A DNA stretch of 64,000 bases from contig NZ_CP134880.1 in the NCBI RefSeq assembly GCF_032102965.1, forward strand, positions 2,294,001 to 2,358,000, in the 5' to 3' direction. This DNA comes from Demequina capsici. GTDB taxonomy: Bacteria > Actinomycetota > Actinomycetes > Actinomycetales > Demequinaceae. Shown here in pieces: positions 32,385 through 39,737 of this stretch. Numbering within the stretch: the stretch's first letter is position 1; each line of letters opens with the position of its first letter. The position numbers and the translations under genes were made by a program. The notes beneath the pieces were generated by a model. It searched no databases. It was not told where the DNA came from and worked only from the letters and a program-made list of their open reading frames with translations.

Positions 32385-33760
32385 GGGCCCGCTCGATCTC
32401 AGGACACCTGTCCGTCACGCTCGTCGCGTTGACGCTTGTCGCCGCCTGCATGGGAGGCGCGTGGTCGTATCGGGCGACGTTCACGAACGCGAAGAGCCTG
32501 CAGGACGACGTCCTGACGCAGGTGGCGACCCTCGCCGCCAGCGCGGCGGGATCTGGCGCGAGCCTCACGACCGACAGCACGGCCGCCGGCGACGCGGCGA
32601 CCGACATCGACATCTCCACGCTGGCCCAGGCGGGCCTTCCTCCGTCCACGGCGTCAGGGATCCTCACCGCGACCGTCGACGGCGTCCAGGAGCGGATCGC
32701 GATCGCGCGGTTCGGCGACGGCCCCGCGATGGTGGCCTTGCAGCCGGTGGCGGCACGCACGGACATCGCCCGGTCGGCGGCCACGTCCGCGATCGTGCCG
32801 TTCCTGATCCTGATCCCCCTCCTGCTCGTCGCTCTGACGCTCGCGACCCGTCGCGCGCTGTCCCCGGTGCGCATGCTCGCGGACGAGCTCGCGCACAGCG
32901 AGGACGCGGACCTGACGGCGCTCGACGCTGCATCAGCTCCACGCGAGCTCCAAGGATTCCTGAGGGCGCTCAACGCGCAGCGCGAGCGCGTCGTCGCAAC
33001 CGTGGCGCACGAACGGCTCTTCATCATGCAGGCCGCACACGAGCTGCGGCTTCCGCTCACCGCCGTCTCCCTGCAGCTCGAGAGGGCCGCACTGGCCCCC
33101 GACGACGCGCAGCTGCGCGCTCGACTGGACGACCTCGGCAGCGGCGTGGCTCGCTCCAGGCACGTCGTCGAGCAGCTGCTGTCGCTCGCCCACGCACAGT
33201 CGGAGCCCGACGGAGCTCCGCGCTACGAGCCGTTCTCCACCGTCCTCCGCTCGGTCCTGTCCGACATGCTGGTAGCCGCCGACCGCGCGGGAGTCGAGCT
33301 CGAGGTGGTCTCAGGCGCCGACGACCACACGCCGGTGCCTGAGACAGCGGCGACATCCGCGATGCGCAACGCGATCGACAATGCGATCAAGCACGGCGGC
33401 GACGCCGGCAGGATCATCGTCACCGCCACCACGGAACGGGATGCGCTGGTGGTGACCGTCGACGACGGCGGACCCGGGATCCCCGACCTTGACCGCGCGG
33501 TGCGCCCGTTCGCGCGGGGCCCGCGTTCCGACGCCGACGGGAGCGGGCTGGGACTGGCGATCATCGTCGAGCAGATGCACCGGGTCGCGGGCGACGTGTC
33601 GATCACCGCGACGAGGCTCTTCCCCACCGGCACGTCGGTGCGGCTGTCGTTCCCGATCGCACTCGCAGGCGAGCCTTCACACGGCACGGTGGCTCGCACC
33701 GACCGCGACCGCGCCGACGGCGACCGCGCCGACTCGCGCGTGCCGCGCACCGACCGATGA
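32381..33760 (+). CDS. sensor histidine kinase
   Basis: A 459-residue kinase starting at GTG 32381, which overlaps the regulator stop. Helix 1 (residues ~8-27) and helix 2 (~135-155) enclose a ~105-residue extracytoplasmic domain rich in Ala, Thr and Asp. No clear HAMP. The His box has phospho-acceptor His220 in AAHELRLPLTAV, with Leu instead of the usual Thr before Pro. N box MRNAIDNAIKHGG and VDDGGPGIPD, then GSGLGLAII are intact. The final ~25 residues repeat Asp-Arg and Ala (TDRDRADGDRADSR). The ATG of the permease gene overlaps its stop. Confidence 0.92.
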   Translation: MRARSISGHLSVTLVALTLVAACMGGAWSYRATFTNAKSLQDDVLTQVATLAASAAGSGASLTTDSTAAGDAATDIDISTLAQAGLPPSTASGILTATVDGVQERIAIARFGDGPAMVALQPVAARTDIARSAATSAIVPFLILIPLLLVALTLATRRALSPVRMLADELAHSEDADLTALDAASAPRELQGFLRALNAQRERVVATVAHERLFIMQAAHELRLPLTAVSLQLERAALAPDDAQLRARLDDLGSGVARSRHVVEQLLSLAHAQSEPDGAPRYEPFSTVLRSVLSDMLVAADRAGVELEVVSGADDHTPVPETAATSAMRNAIDNAIKHGGDAGRIIVTATTERDALVVTVDDGGPGIPDLDRAVRPFARGPRSDADGSGLGLAIIVEQMHRVAGDVSITATRLFPTGTSVRLSFPIALAGEPSHGTVARTDRDRADGDRADSRVPRTDR

Positions 33761-34494
33761 CGGTGCCATGGAACCTGGCCGCCGGCGTCGGCCTTCTGCT
33801 GGTGCTCGCGATCGCAGCGCTCACGATCGCAGGCGTGCGCCAGCGGCGCGCCATCGCCGCCGCCTCGCTTCGCGCTGCCGCGCAGCTCGCCTTGGTCGCT
33901 CTTGCACTGCGCGGAGTGTTCTCGACACCTCCCACGGCCATCGTGGTCCTGGCCGTGATGTTCGGAGTCGCCACCTGGACCGCTGCACGCCGGGTGCGAG
34001 AACACGCGGGCGCGCTCGCGTCGGTGGCGATCGCGATCCTCGCCGGCGCATCGATCACGATCACGATCGTCGTCGGCCTGCCGACCCTCACCCGCGACCT
34101 GCGGACCCTGATCGCCGTGTCGGGAATCGTGCTCGGAGGCGCCATGACCGCCGCCACTCTCACCGGCCGCCGACTCACCGCCGCGTTGCGCGACCACCGC
34201 GATGAGGTCGAGGCGTGGCTCGCTCTGGGGGCCACCCCACGCGAAGCGGTGCGACCGCTGACGCGCCTGGCGATCCACGAGGCGCTCGTCCCCGCGCTCG
34301 ACCAGACCCGCACCGTCGGCCTCGTGACCCTCCCCGGCGCGTTCGCAGGCGCACTCATCGGCGGAGCCGACGTCGCCGAGGCCGCGCGGTTCCAGGTCGT
34401 CGTCCTGATCGGCCTGCTATGCACGGAGGCGATCACCGCCGTGGTGCTCGCCCACAGGCTCGGCGCACCCGAGCGCCTCCCGACCTCTCTCTAG
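33757..34494 (+). CDS. UPF0014 (FetB/YbbM-like) ABC transporter permease, orphan
   Basis: A 245-residue protein with about seven helices. SLRAAAQLALVALALRGVF, a GIVLGGAMTAATLTGRRL segment and EVEAWLALGATPREA, then TVGLVTLPGAFAGALIGGAD, define the UPF0014 family. The E. coli relative FetB works with ATPase FetA in iron export under oxidative stress. No FetA-type ATPase adjoins it here; the next gene is an ATPase of the ABC-2 type with its own promoter and permeases. Coupled to the kinase gene by ATGA, so it is probably the output or a partner of that two-component system. Confidence 0.85.
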   Translation: MTVPWNLAAGVGLLLVLAIAALTIAGVRQRRAIAAASLRAAAQLALVALALRGVFSTPPTAIVVLAVMFGVATWTAARRVREHAGALASVAIAILAGASITITIVVGLPTLTRDLRTLIAVSGIVLGGAMTAATLTGRRLTAALRDHRDEVEAWLALGATPREAVRPLTRLAIHEALVPALDQTRTVGLVTLPGAFAGALIGGADVAEAARFQVVVLIGLLCTEAITAVVLAHRLGAPERLPTSL

Positions 34495-34495
34495 C
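34481..34495 (+). repeat. 15-bp direct repeat, copy 1
   Basis: CGACCTCTCTCTAGC covers the last codons and stop of the UPF0014 gene. A copy with one mismatch occurs 57 bp downstream. Confidence 0.55.
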
Positions 34496-34537
34496 AGGCG
34501 ATCAAGCCCGATCTCACCCCTCTCACGCTCCTCCCAT

Positions 34538-34552
34538 CGACCTCTCCCTAGC
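34538..34552 (+). repeat. 15-bp direct repeat, copy 2
   Basis: CGACCTCTCCCTAGC, 14 of 15 identical to copy 1, overlaps the start of the -10 element of the ABC operon. Confidence 0.55.
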
Positions 34553-34554
34553 GT
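34549..34554 (+). promoter_or_regulatory. -10 element for the ABC-2 exporter operon
   Basis: TAGCGT lies 7 nt before ATG 34562, fitting a leaderless start; GTG 34556 would then be outside the mRNA. Confidence 0.48.
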
Positions 34555-34561
34555 CGTGGCC

Positions 34562-35296
34562 ATGACGACAGCCGCCATCTCCCTCCGCCAGGTCAGTCAC
34601 CGGTACGGCGCCACGACAGCGCTCGAGGACCTCACCCTGCACATCCCTCAGGGCGAGATCTTCGGCCTGCTGGGCCATAACGGCGCAGGCAAGACCACCA
34701 CCGTGAGCATCCTCACCACGCTCCTGAAGGCCACCTCAGGCGACGCGTCGGTCGCGGGCCATGACGTGCGAGACGCCCCGCACGAGGTTCGCCGCGCGAT
34801 CGGCTACCTGCCGGAGAACGTCGCGTTCTACAACGACCTGACGACCGTGGAGAACCTCACCTTCTTCGCACGCCTGTCAGGCATCCGGCACCCTGAGACG
34901 CGCATCGCTGAGGTCCTGGAGTTCGTGGGCTTCACCGGACACGACCGGGAACGCGTCGGGACGTTCTCCAAGGGCATGCGGCAGAGGGTCGGGCTGGCTC
35001 AGGCGTTGATCCACCGGCCTGACGTGCTGTTCCTCGACGAGCCGACCTCCGGGCTGGACCCTGAGGGCGTGAAGGCGCTGCGCGAGCTGATCCTGCGCGT
35101 GAACGCCGACTGGGGCACCACGATCTTCATGAACACCCACCTGCTGTCCGAGGTGACGAGGACCTGCACCAGCATCGGCATCCTGCGCTCCGGCCGGCTG
35201 GTCCACCACGGCTCGCTGGCCGACACGGTGGGCACGTTCCCCACGGAGGAAGCGCTGGAGCGCGCCTACTTCGCGGCCGGAAGCATCCCGTCATGA
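34562..35296 (+). CDS. ABC transporter ATP-binding protein
   Basis: A 244-residue ATPase of the ABC-2 exporter (DrrA/CcmA-like) group. Walker A GHNGAGKTTT, Q-loop LPENVAFYNDLT, signature FSKGMRQRVGLAQAL (KGMRQ rather than SGGQQ, common in this group), Walker B VLFLDEPTSGLD and the switch His in MNTHLLSEV. It heads six genes that overlap or nearly touch: two permeases, a lipoprotein, a response regulator and a kinase. It powers export of an unknown substrate, possibly an antimicrobial peptide or lipid (inference). Confidence 0.93.
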   Translation: MTTAAISLRQVSHRYGATTALEDLTLHIPQGEIFGLLGHNGAGKTTTVSILTTLLKATSGDASVAGHDVRDAPHEVRRAIGYLPENVAFYNDLTTVENLTFFARLSGIRHPETRIAEVLEFVGFTGHDRERVGTFSKGMRQRVGLAQALIHRPDVLFLDEPTSGLDPEGVKALRELILRVNADWGTTIFMNTHLLSEVTRTCTSIGILRSGRLVHHGSLADTVGTFPTEEALERAYFAAGSIPS

Positions 35297-36189
35297 GCAC
35301 CGTCGCGACGGCCGCACGGCACGAGCTGCTGGCCAGCGTGCGGGCGAAGGCGCCCTACGCCCTGGTCGCCGCATTCCTGGGGATGGTGGCGGCGTCGACG
35401 TTCATCGGCTGGCGCACCACCGTCACCGTGACGGCGATCTACCAGCAGGTGCTCGCCGACGGCCTGACGACGCAGCCGAATCCGTTCACGGATGTGTCGC
35501 CCCTGTACTACGTGCGCAACACGGTGATCTACGTGCTGCTCATCGGCTCCCTGATGGCCGCGACTCTCGGCGTGCAGTCGGCGCTGAGAGATCGCAGGGC
35601 GGAGACCGCGGCGCTCATCGGCACGCGCCCCGTGGATCAGCGCGCCGTACGGGCCGGCCGCCTGGCGGGCCTCGGAATCCTGCTGGCGGGCCTGGTCGCG
35701 ATCACCGAGCTGATCACGTGGATCAGCGTGAGCGCCGTGGTCGGCACACCGCTGACCGGCTCCGAGACGCTCGCGGTGGCCGGGTTCGGCGTCCTCACCT
35801 GGCTGCTGCTCGTCGGCTTCGCAGGGATCGGCGTCCTCTCTGGACGGCTGCTGCGGCGCGAGCGCACGGCGCTGCTCGCCCCCGTCGTCGTCTGGGCCGT
35901 CATCGCGTTCGTGGTGCCGCAGCTCGGCACCGCCGCCCGGCCCGTATCCCTGCTGAACCCCGTGCCCCTGCCCGCGCAGGCGTCGGGAGCGTTCGCCTGG
36001 CTCTCCCAGGCGCTGTCCCCGCTGGCGATCACCGAGCATTTCAAGACCTCGTCTGCCGCCCTGCTGGGGTCCCCCTACGCGGGATCCGCGCTCGTCTCCG
36101 CGCTGGTCGTCGCCGTGTTCGCCTGCATCGCCCTCACCGCGGCCATCCTGATCCGCGTCGACCGCACCACGGGAGGAACCCATGAGTGA
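35293..36189 (+). CDS. ABC-2 type permease subunit 1
   Basis: A 298-residue membrane protein with six helices. A long extracytoplasmic loop lies between helix 1 (LVAAFLGMVAASTFIGW) and helix 2 (YVLLIGSLMAATLGV), containing VSPLYYVRN. LRDRRAETAALIGTRPV is the cytoplasmic coupling region. ATG overlaps the ATPase stop. It forms the membrane part with the following permease. Confidence 0.85.
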   Translation: MSTVATAARHELLASVRAKAPYALVAAFLGMVAASTFIGWRTTVTVTAIYQQVLADGLTTQPNPFTDVSPLYYVRNTVIYVLLIGSLMAATLGVQSALRDRRAETAALIGTRPVDQRAVRAGRLAGLGILLAGLVAITELITWISVSAVVGTPLTGSETLAVAGFGVLTWLLLVGFAGIGVLSGRLLRRERTALLAPVVVWAVIAFVVPQLGTAARPVSLLNPVPLPAQASGAFAWLSQALSPLAITEHFKTSSAALLGSPYAGSALVSALVVAVFACIALTAAILIRVDRTTGGTHE

Positions 36190-37150
36190 GCTGCTCACGC
36201 TCGCCCGCAAGGAGCTGCTGGACCTGCGCCGCGACCGCATCGTCTGGATCGTCCTCGGGACGCTCGGCATCGCCGTGGTCCTGTCCGTGATCGTCGCCTC
36301 GCTCGACTACCGCGCCCAGCTGGCCGACTACGAGGCCTACGTGGCGCAGGTGACCGCGTCCGGCAGCGGCGTCACACCGGCCGCACCTCAGCTCTTCCCG
36401 CTGCAGCTGCTGCGCGGGGGCATGGAGTACGTGGAGGTGCTCGCCGCGCTGTTCGCGCTGATGATCGGCTACGGGTCGATCGCCAAGGAGCGGTCCCGCG
36501 GCACGGTGGACCTGCTGCTCACCCGAGCCCGCTCCGGCACGTCGATCGTGATGGGCAAGCTGCTGGGGCTCGCGATCCTGTGGGCCGCGATCATGGCGGC
36601 GATCGTCGTCATCGCGCTCGTGGCCGTCGCAACGGTCGGGGGTGCGGCGATCGGCCTGCACGAGATCGCACGGATGACGCTCGCGGGGGTCGCCGGCTGG
36701 GTGTACGTCCTGTTCTGGAGCTCGGTGGCGGTCGCCGTCACGACGCTGACGCGCAACTCCACCGGCGCGCTGCTCACGCTTCTGGTCGCCTGGCTCGTGG
36801 TGGTCCTCGTGATCCCGCAGATCGGCGACACGATGGACCCCGACAACCAGATCCCGGGCGGGCTGTTCAAGGCCCTCGCGATCGCCAAGGCGGACGAGCA
36901 CGCGGTGCTCGCCCACTTCAGCACCTACGAGAGCGCCCGCAACGGGCTCGAGGTCAGCTCCATCTCCAAGCTCTACGAGCGCTTCACGTTCGCGACGCTC
37001 GGCATCAAGGAGATCTACAACGGCCACAGCCTCGCCGTCGTCTGGGACGGCACGTTCCGCTACGTCTACGGCGCCTTCGCGTTCACGGCTGCCGCCCTCA
37101 CCTTCGCGGCGGCATCCGGCCGCCGCATCCACACCCTCAGGAGGTCCTGA
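36182..37150 (+). CDS. ABC-2 type permease subunit 2
   Basis: A 322-residue permease with the opening ELLTLARKELLDLRRDRIVWIVL typical of ABC-2 proteins, a ~65-residue extracytoplasmic loop after helix 1, and GYGSIAKERSRGTVDLLLTRA as the coupling segment after helix 2. Four further helices follow; a second long outer segment holds DPDNQIPGGLFKALAIAKADEHA. Its start overlaps subunit 1 by 8 bp. Two different permeases in one operon suggest a heterodimeric exporter. Confidence 0.88.
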   Translation: MSELLTLARKELLDLRRDRIVWIVLGTLGIAVVLSVIVASLDYRAQLADYEAYVAQVTASGSGVTPAAPQLFPLQLLRGGMEYVEVLAALFALMIGYGSIAKERSRGTVDLLLTRARSGTSIVMGKLLGLAILWAAIMAAIVVIALVAVATVGGAAIGLHEIARMTLAGVAGWVYVLFWSSVAVAVTTLTRNSTGALLTLLVAWLVVVLVIPQIGDTMDPDNQIPGGLFKALAIAKADEHAVLAHFSTYESARNGLEVSSISKLYERFTFATLGIKEIYNGHSLAVVWDGTFRYVYGAFAFTAAALTFAAASGRRIHTLRRS

Positions 37151-37746
37151 TGCACCACCCGTTCCACCGCCGCGCCGCGGCCGCCACCACCGCCGGCCTC
37201 GTCGGCCTCGCGCTCCTCACCGGCTGCTCGACGGCCAGCCCGTCCAGCTCGACAGGTACGTCGTCCGGGCCCGCCCCCACCACGGCGTCCGGGGCGACCA
37301 CCGCGTCGGCTGTGTTGCCCGTCGCCTCCGACCCGATCGTCGACACCTCCACCACCCCCGGCCTCGCGGTCACCCAGGTGCTCCTTGAGGACAACACTGA
37401 CGCGTCGGGGGCCGCCATCTCCGACTGCCTGCAGGTGACGATCTCCAACACGTCGTCCCAGGAGGCCACGGGTCTCGAGATGTTCTACACGATGACCGAT
37501 ACGACGACCGGTGCGTCCGAGTCCTACTACCAGGCGCTCGACGGCCTCTCGATCCCTGCGGGCGGTTCGGCCACCGTGTGGTTCGACGGCGGCAGCGGCA
37601 CCGGCCACTACGCGGAGAACGCTTACAGCATCTATCGCTCGTCCACCAACGAGATCGACTTCACGGTCGAGGTCGCCGCGTCCGGGCTTCAGATCGCGAC
37701 CGGCACCGGCATCAAGAGCCCTGGCGGCGCCGAGCAGGCCGACTGA
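37150..37746 (+). CDS. lipoprotein, unknown function
   Basis: A 198-residue lipoprotein. A basic start and hydrophobic stretch end in the lipobox LLTGC, so the mature protein is anchored at Cys26. A Ser/Thr/Pro linker follows, then a single beta-rich domain (VLLEDNTDASGAAISDCLQVTISNTSSQEATGLEMFYTMTD). The domain looks immunoglobulin-like and has one more Cys. I know no family for it. Its ATG overlaps the permease stop, so it belongs to the exporter; it could capture or deliver the substrate or inform the kinase encoded downstream. Confidence 0.8.
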   Translation: MHHPFHRRAAAATTAGLVGLALLTGCSTASPSSSTGTSSGPAPTTASGATTASAVLPVASDPIVDTSTTPGLAVTQVLLEDNTDASGAAISDCLQVTISNTSSQEATGLEMFYTMTDTTTGASESYYQALDGLSIPAGGSATVWFDGGSGTGHYAENAYSIYRSSTNEIDFTVEVAASGLQIATGTGIKSPGGAEQAD

Positions 37747-37797
37747 GCCGCGTAGCATCGGGGCACACCCGAGGCATGCCGAAGGGAGAGGACGACG

Positions 37798-38478
37798 ATG
37801 AGGGTCCTGGTGGTCGACGACGAGCCACGGCTCACCTCCATCATCCAGCGCAGCCTGGCCGAGGCCGGCTACGCGGTCGACGTGGCCCACACCTCCGATA
37901 CGGCGCTCGAGCAGGCGGCCGTCGAGACGTACGACCTGATGATCCTCGACGTGATGCTCGCCGGGTCCCCCATCGACGGCTACGAGCTGTGCACCGAGAT
38001 CCGCAGGAACGACCCGGACGTGCCGATCCTCATGCTCACAGCGCTGGGTACGATCGCCAACCGGGTGACAGGGCTCGACGGCGGAGCCGACGACTACGTC
38101 GTCAAGCCCATCCACGTCCTCGAGCTCCTGGCCCGGGTGCGCGCACTGCTCAGGCGCGCACCCCGGGCCGATGCGCCGGTGCTCACCGTCGGATCGATCG
38201 CGCTCGATCCGGCCTCACGACAGGTGACGTGCGACGGTCAGGCCGTCGAGCTGACCGCGAAGGAGTTCGCCGTGCTCGAGTACCTCATGCGGAACGCGGG
38301 CCGGGTGGTCAGCGCCAGCGAGCTGATCGACCATGCGTGGGACTCGAACTACGAGGGCTACTCCAACGTCGTCCAGACCTACATCCGCTACCTGCGCCGC
38401 AAGCTCGGAGCCGTCGGAGCAGGCGAGGCGATCCAGACGCACCGCGGCGCCGGCTACGTGATGAGGGTCGACGGATGA
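37798..38478 (+). CDS. OmpR/PhoB-family response regulator with a lengthened receiver loop
   Basis: A 226-residue regulator. Acidic DDE at 7-9 and phospho-acceptor Asp51 are present, but the following loop reads DVMLAGSPIDGYE: two residues longer than the usual DVMLPGMDG and without its Pro at the normal place. TALG and YVVKPIHVLELLARV follow. Winged helix: LTAKEFAVLEYLM, NVVQTYIRYLRRKLG, HRGAGYVM. ATG 37798 comes 51 bp after the lipoprotein stop, preceded by GGGAGAGGA. It overlaps the kinase gene by ATGA. Confidence 0.93.
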   Translation: MRVLVVDDEPRLTSIIQRSLAEAGYAVDVAHTSDTALEQAAVETYDLMILDVMLAGSPIDGYELCTEIRRNDPDVPILMLTALGTIANRVTGLDGGADDYVVKPIHVLELLARVRALLRRAPRADAPVLTVGSIALDPASRQVTCDGQAVELTAKEFAVLEYLMRNAGRVVSASELIDHAWDSNYEGYSNVVQTYIRYLRRKLGAVGAGEAIQTHRGAGYVMRVDG

Positions 38479-39425
38479 TCGTCCGGCGCACGACCGTGCG
38501 GCTCACGTTCACGTTCACGGCGATCATGCTCGCGGTCCTCGCCGTCGCATTCGTGGGCATCTACGTGTTCGCGACATTCGCATTCGACTTCGACGTCGTC
38601 ACGACCGACAACGGGCTCTCGAACGACGGCGCCGTCACCCACGCGCTCGACAGCCTCCGCACCGTGCTGCTGCTCGCGTACCTCGCGGTGGCGCTCGCCC
38701 TGCCGTTCGTGAGCTGTGCGATGGCTCGGCTCGCGCTCAGGCCGCTGCATCGCAGCTACGAGGTGCAGGCGCAGTTCGTCGACGCCACGTCGCACGAGTT
38801 CAGAACGCCTCTGGGAATCCTCCTGGGCGAGTTGTCGTGGGCGCTCCTCAAACGCCGCACCGCAGCCGAGTACGAGGAGTCGATCCGCACGTCGCTCGAG
38901 ACCGTCGAGAGCCTCTCCCACCTCACCGACCAGCTGCTTCTCCTTTCCCGCGACGACCGCGTCGAGCTCGCGTCAGGGAGGGAACGACTGCCACTGTCCG
39001 AGATCGCGGCCGAAGCCGCCGACCTCGCATCCCGCGCCGACGGCGCCGCCGACCGTCTGCACATCGAGGCCGGCGACGACGTCGACGTGCTCGTCTCCCG
39101 AGACCTCATGGTCAGCGCCGTACGCAACCTCATCGACAACGCCCTCAAGTTCTCCGGCCCCGACGGCACCGTCACCGTGCGCGCCTCCAGGCACGGATCA
39201 GCCGCCGTCCTGACCGTCAGCGACGACGGCCCAGGCCTGACCAAGACCGACGCCAACAGGGCCTTCGAGAGATTCTGGCGCGCCCCTGCCACGTCCCACA
39301 TCGCAGGACATGGCATGGGCCTGCCACTGGTGCGCAGCATCGTCGAAGCCCACGGCGGTCGAGCCGAGCTCACGGGCCACCCCGGCGGCGGCGCCACCGC
39401 GAGGATCAACCTCGATGCCGTGTAG
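38475..39425 (+). CDS. sensor histidine kinase with very short extracytoplasmic loop
   Basis: A 316-residue kinase. Helices at ~11-35 and ~63-82 are joined by only ~27 outer residues, so there is no room for a ligand-binding domain. The His box has phospho-acceptor His107 (TSHEFRTPLGILLGEL); N box RNLIDNALKFSG, SDDGPGLTKTD and GHGMGLPLV are intact. Kinases of this layout (intramembrane-sensing) often take their signal from an accompanying ABC transporter, as in Bce-like systems. Here the ABC-2 exporter and lipoprotein precede it in the same operon. Confidence 0.92.
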   Translation: MIVRRTTVRLTFTFTAIMLAVLAVAFVGIYVFATFAFDFDVVTTDNGLSNDGAVTHALDSLRTVLLLAYLAVALALPFVSCAMARLALRPLHRSYEVQAQFVDATSHEFRTPLGILLGELSWALLKRRTAAEYEESIRTSLETVESLSHLTDQLLLLSRDDRVELASGRERLPLSEIAAEAADLASRADGAADRLHIEAGDDVDVLVSRDLMVSAVRNLIDNALKFSGPDGTVTVRASRHGSAAVLTVSDDGPGLTKTDANRAFERFWRAPATSHIAGHGMGLPLVRSIVEAHGGRAELTGHPGGGATARINLDAV

Positions 39426-39523
39426 CGGGGACCTCCCCTCGGGAGCCAGGCGCGACGCGCTCCCGCGCCAAGATCGGCAGAGTGAAGCCATCCTCAGAGC
39501 CCTCGCACCTCCAGGGCAAAGCA

Positions 39524-39568
39524 GAAGGGCCGCTCACCCGGGAGAAACTCCCTGGTAAACGGCCCTTC
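39524..39568 (-). terminator. terminator hairpin after tRNA-fMet
   Basis: GAAGGGCCG and CGGCCCTTC (9 bp) plus an inner GGGAG/CTCCC stem form a long hairpin directly after the CCA end of the tRNA on the minus strand, followed by TGCTTTG. Confidence 0.75.
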
Positions 39569-39571
39569 GAG

Positions 39572-39648
39572 TGGTAGCGGGGACAGGATTTGAACCTGCG
39601 ACCTCCGGGTTATGAGCCCGGCGAGCTACCGAACTGCTCCACCCCGCG
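39572..39648 (-). tRNA. initiator tRNA-fMet (CAU)
   Basis: A 77-nt tRNA with CCA encoded. The anticodon loop CTCATAA is framed by three G-C pairs (GGG and CCC), and position 1 is C opposite U72, a mismatched end pair; both mark an initiator tRNA needed for formylation and P-site entry. D-loop AGCAGTTCGGTAGCT and T-arm GGTTCAAATCC are regular. Confidence 0.95.
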
Positions 39649-39737
39649 TCGTTGCGGGTATCAGTCTAACAGCGATTCGGGCGGCCGCTGACCACCCTGC
39701 CCTCGACCGCGCGGGCCGAGGGCAGGGAGACCCGCGT

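Noticed and set aside
25577-39425. Prophage or CRISPR-containing island
   Set aside because: There are no phage structural genes, no cas genes and no regularly spaced repeats; the segment consists of metabolic, transport and regulatory genes.
39572-39648. tRNA-fMet as attachment site of an integrated element
   Set aside because: No integrase, excision gene or second copy of the tRNA end was found in the window, and the neighbouring operons show normal composition.
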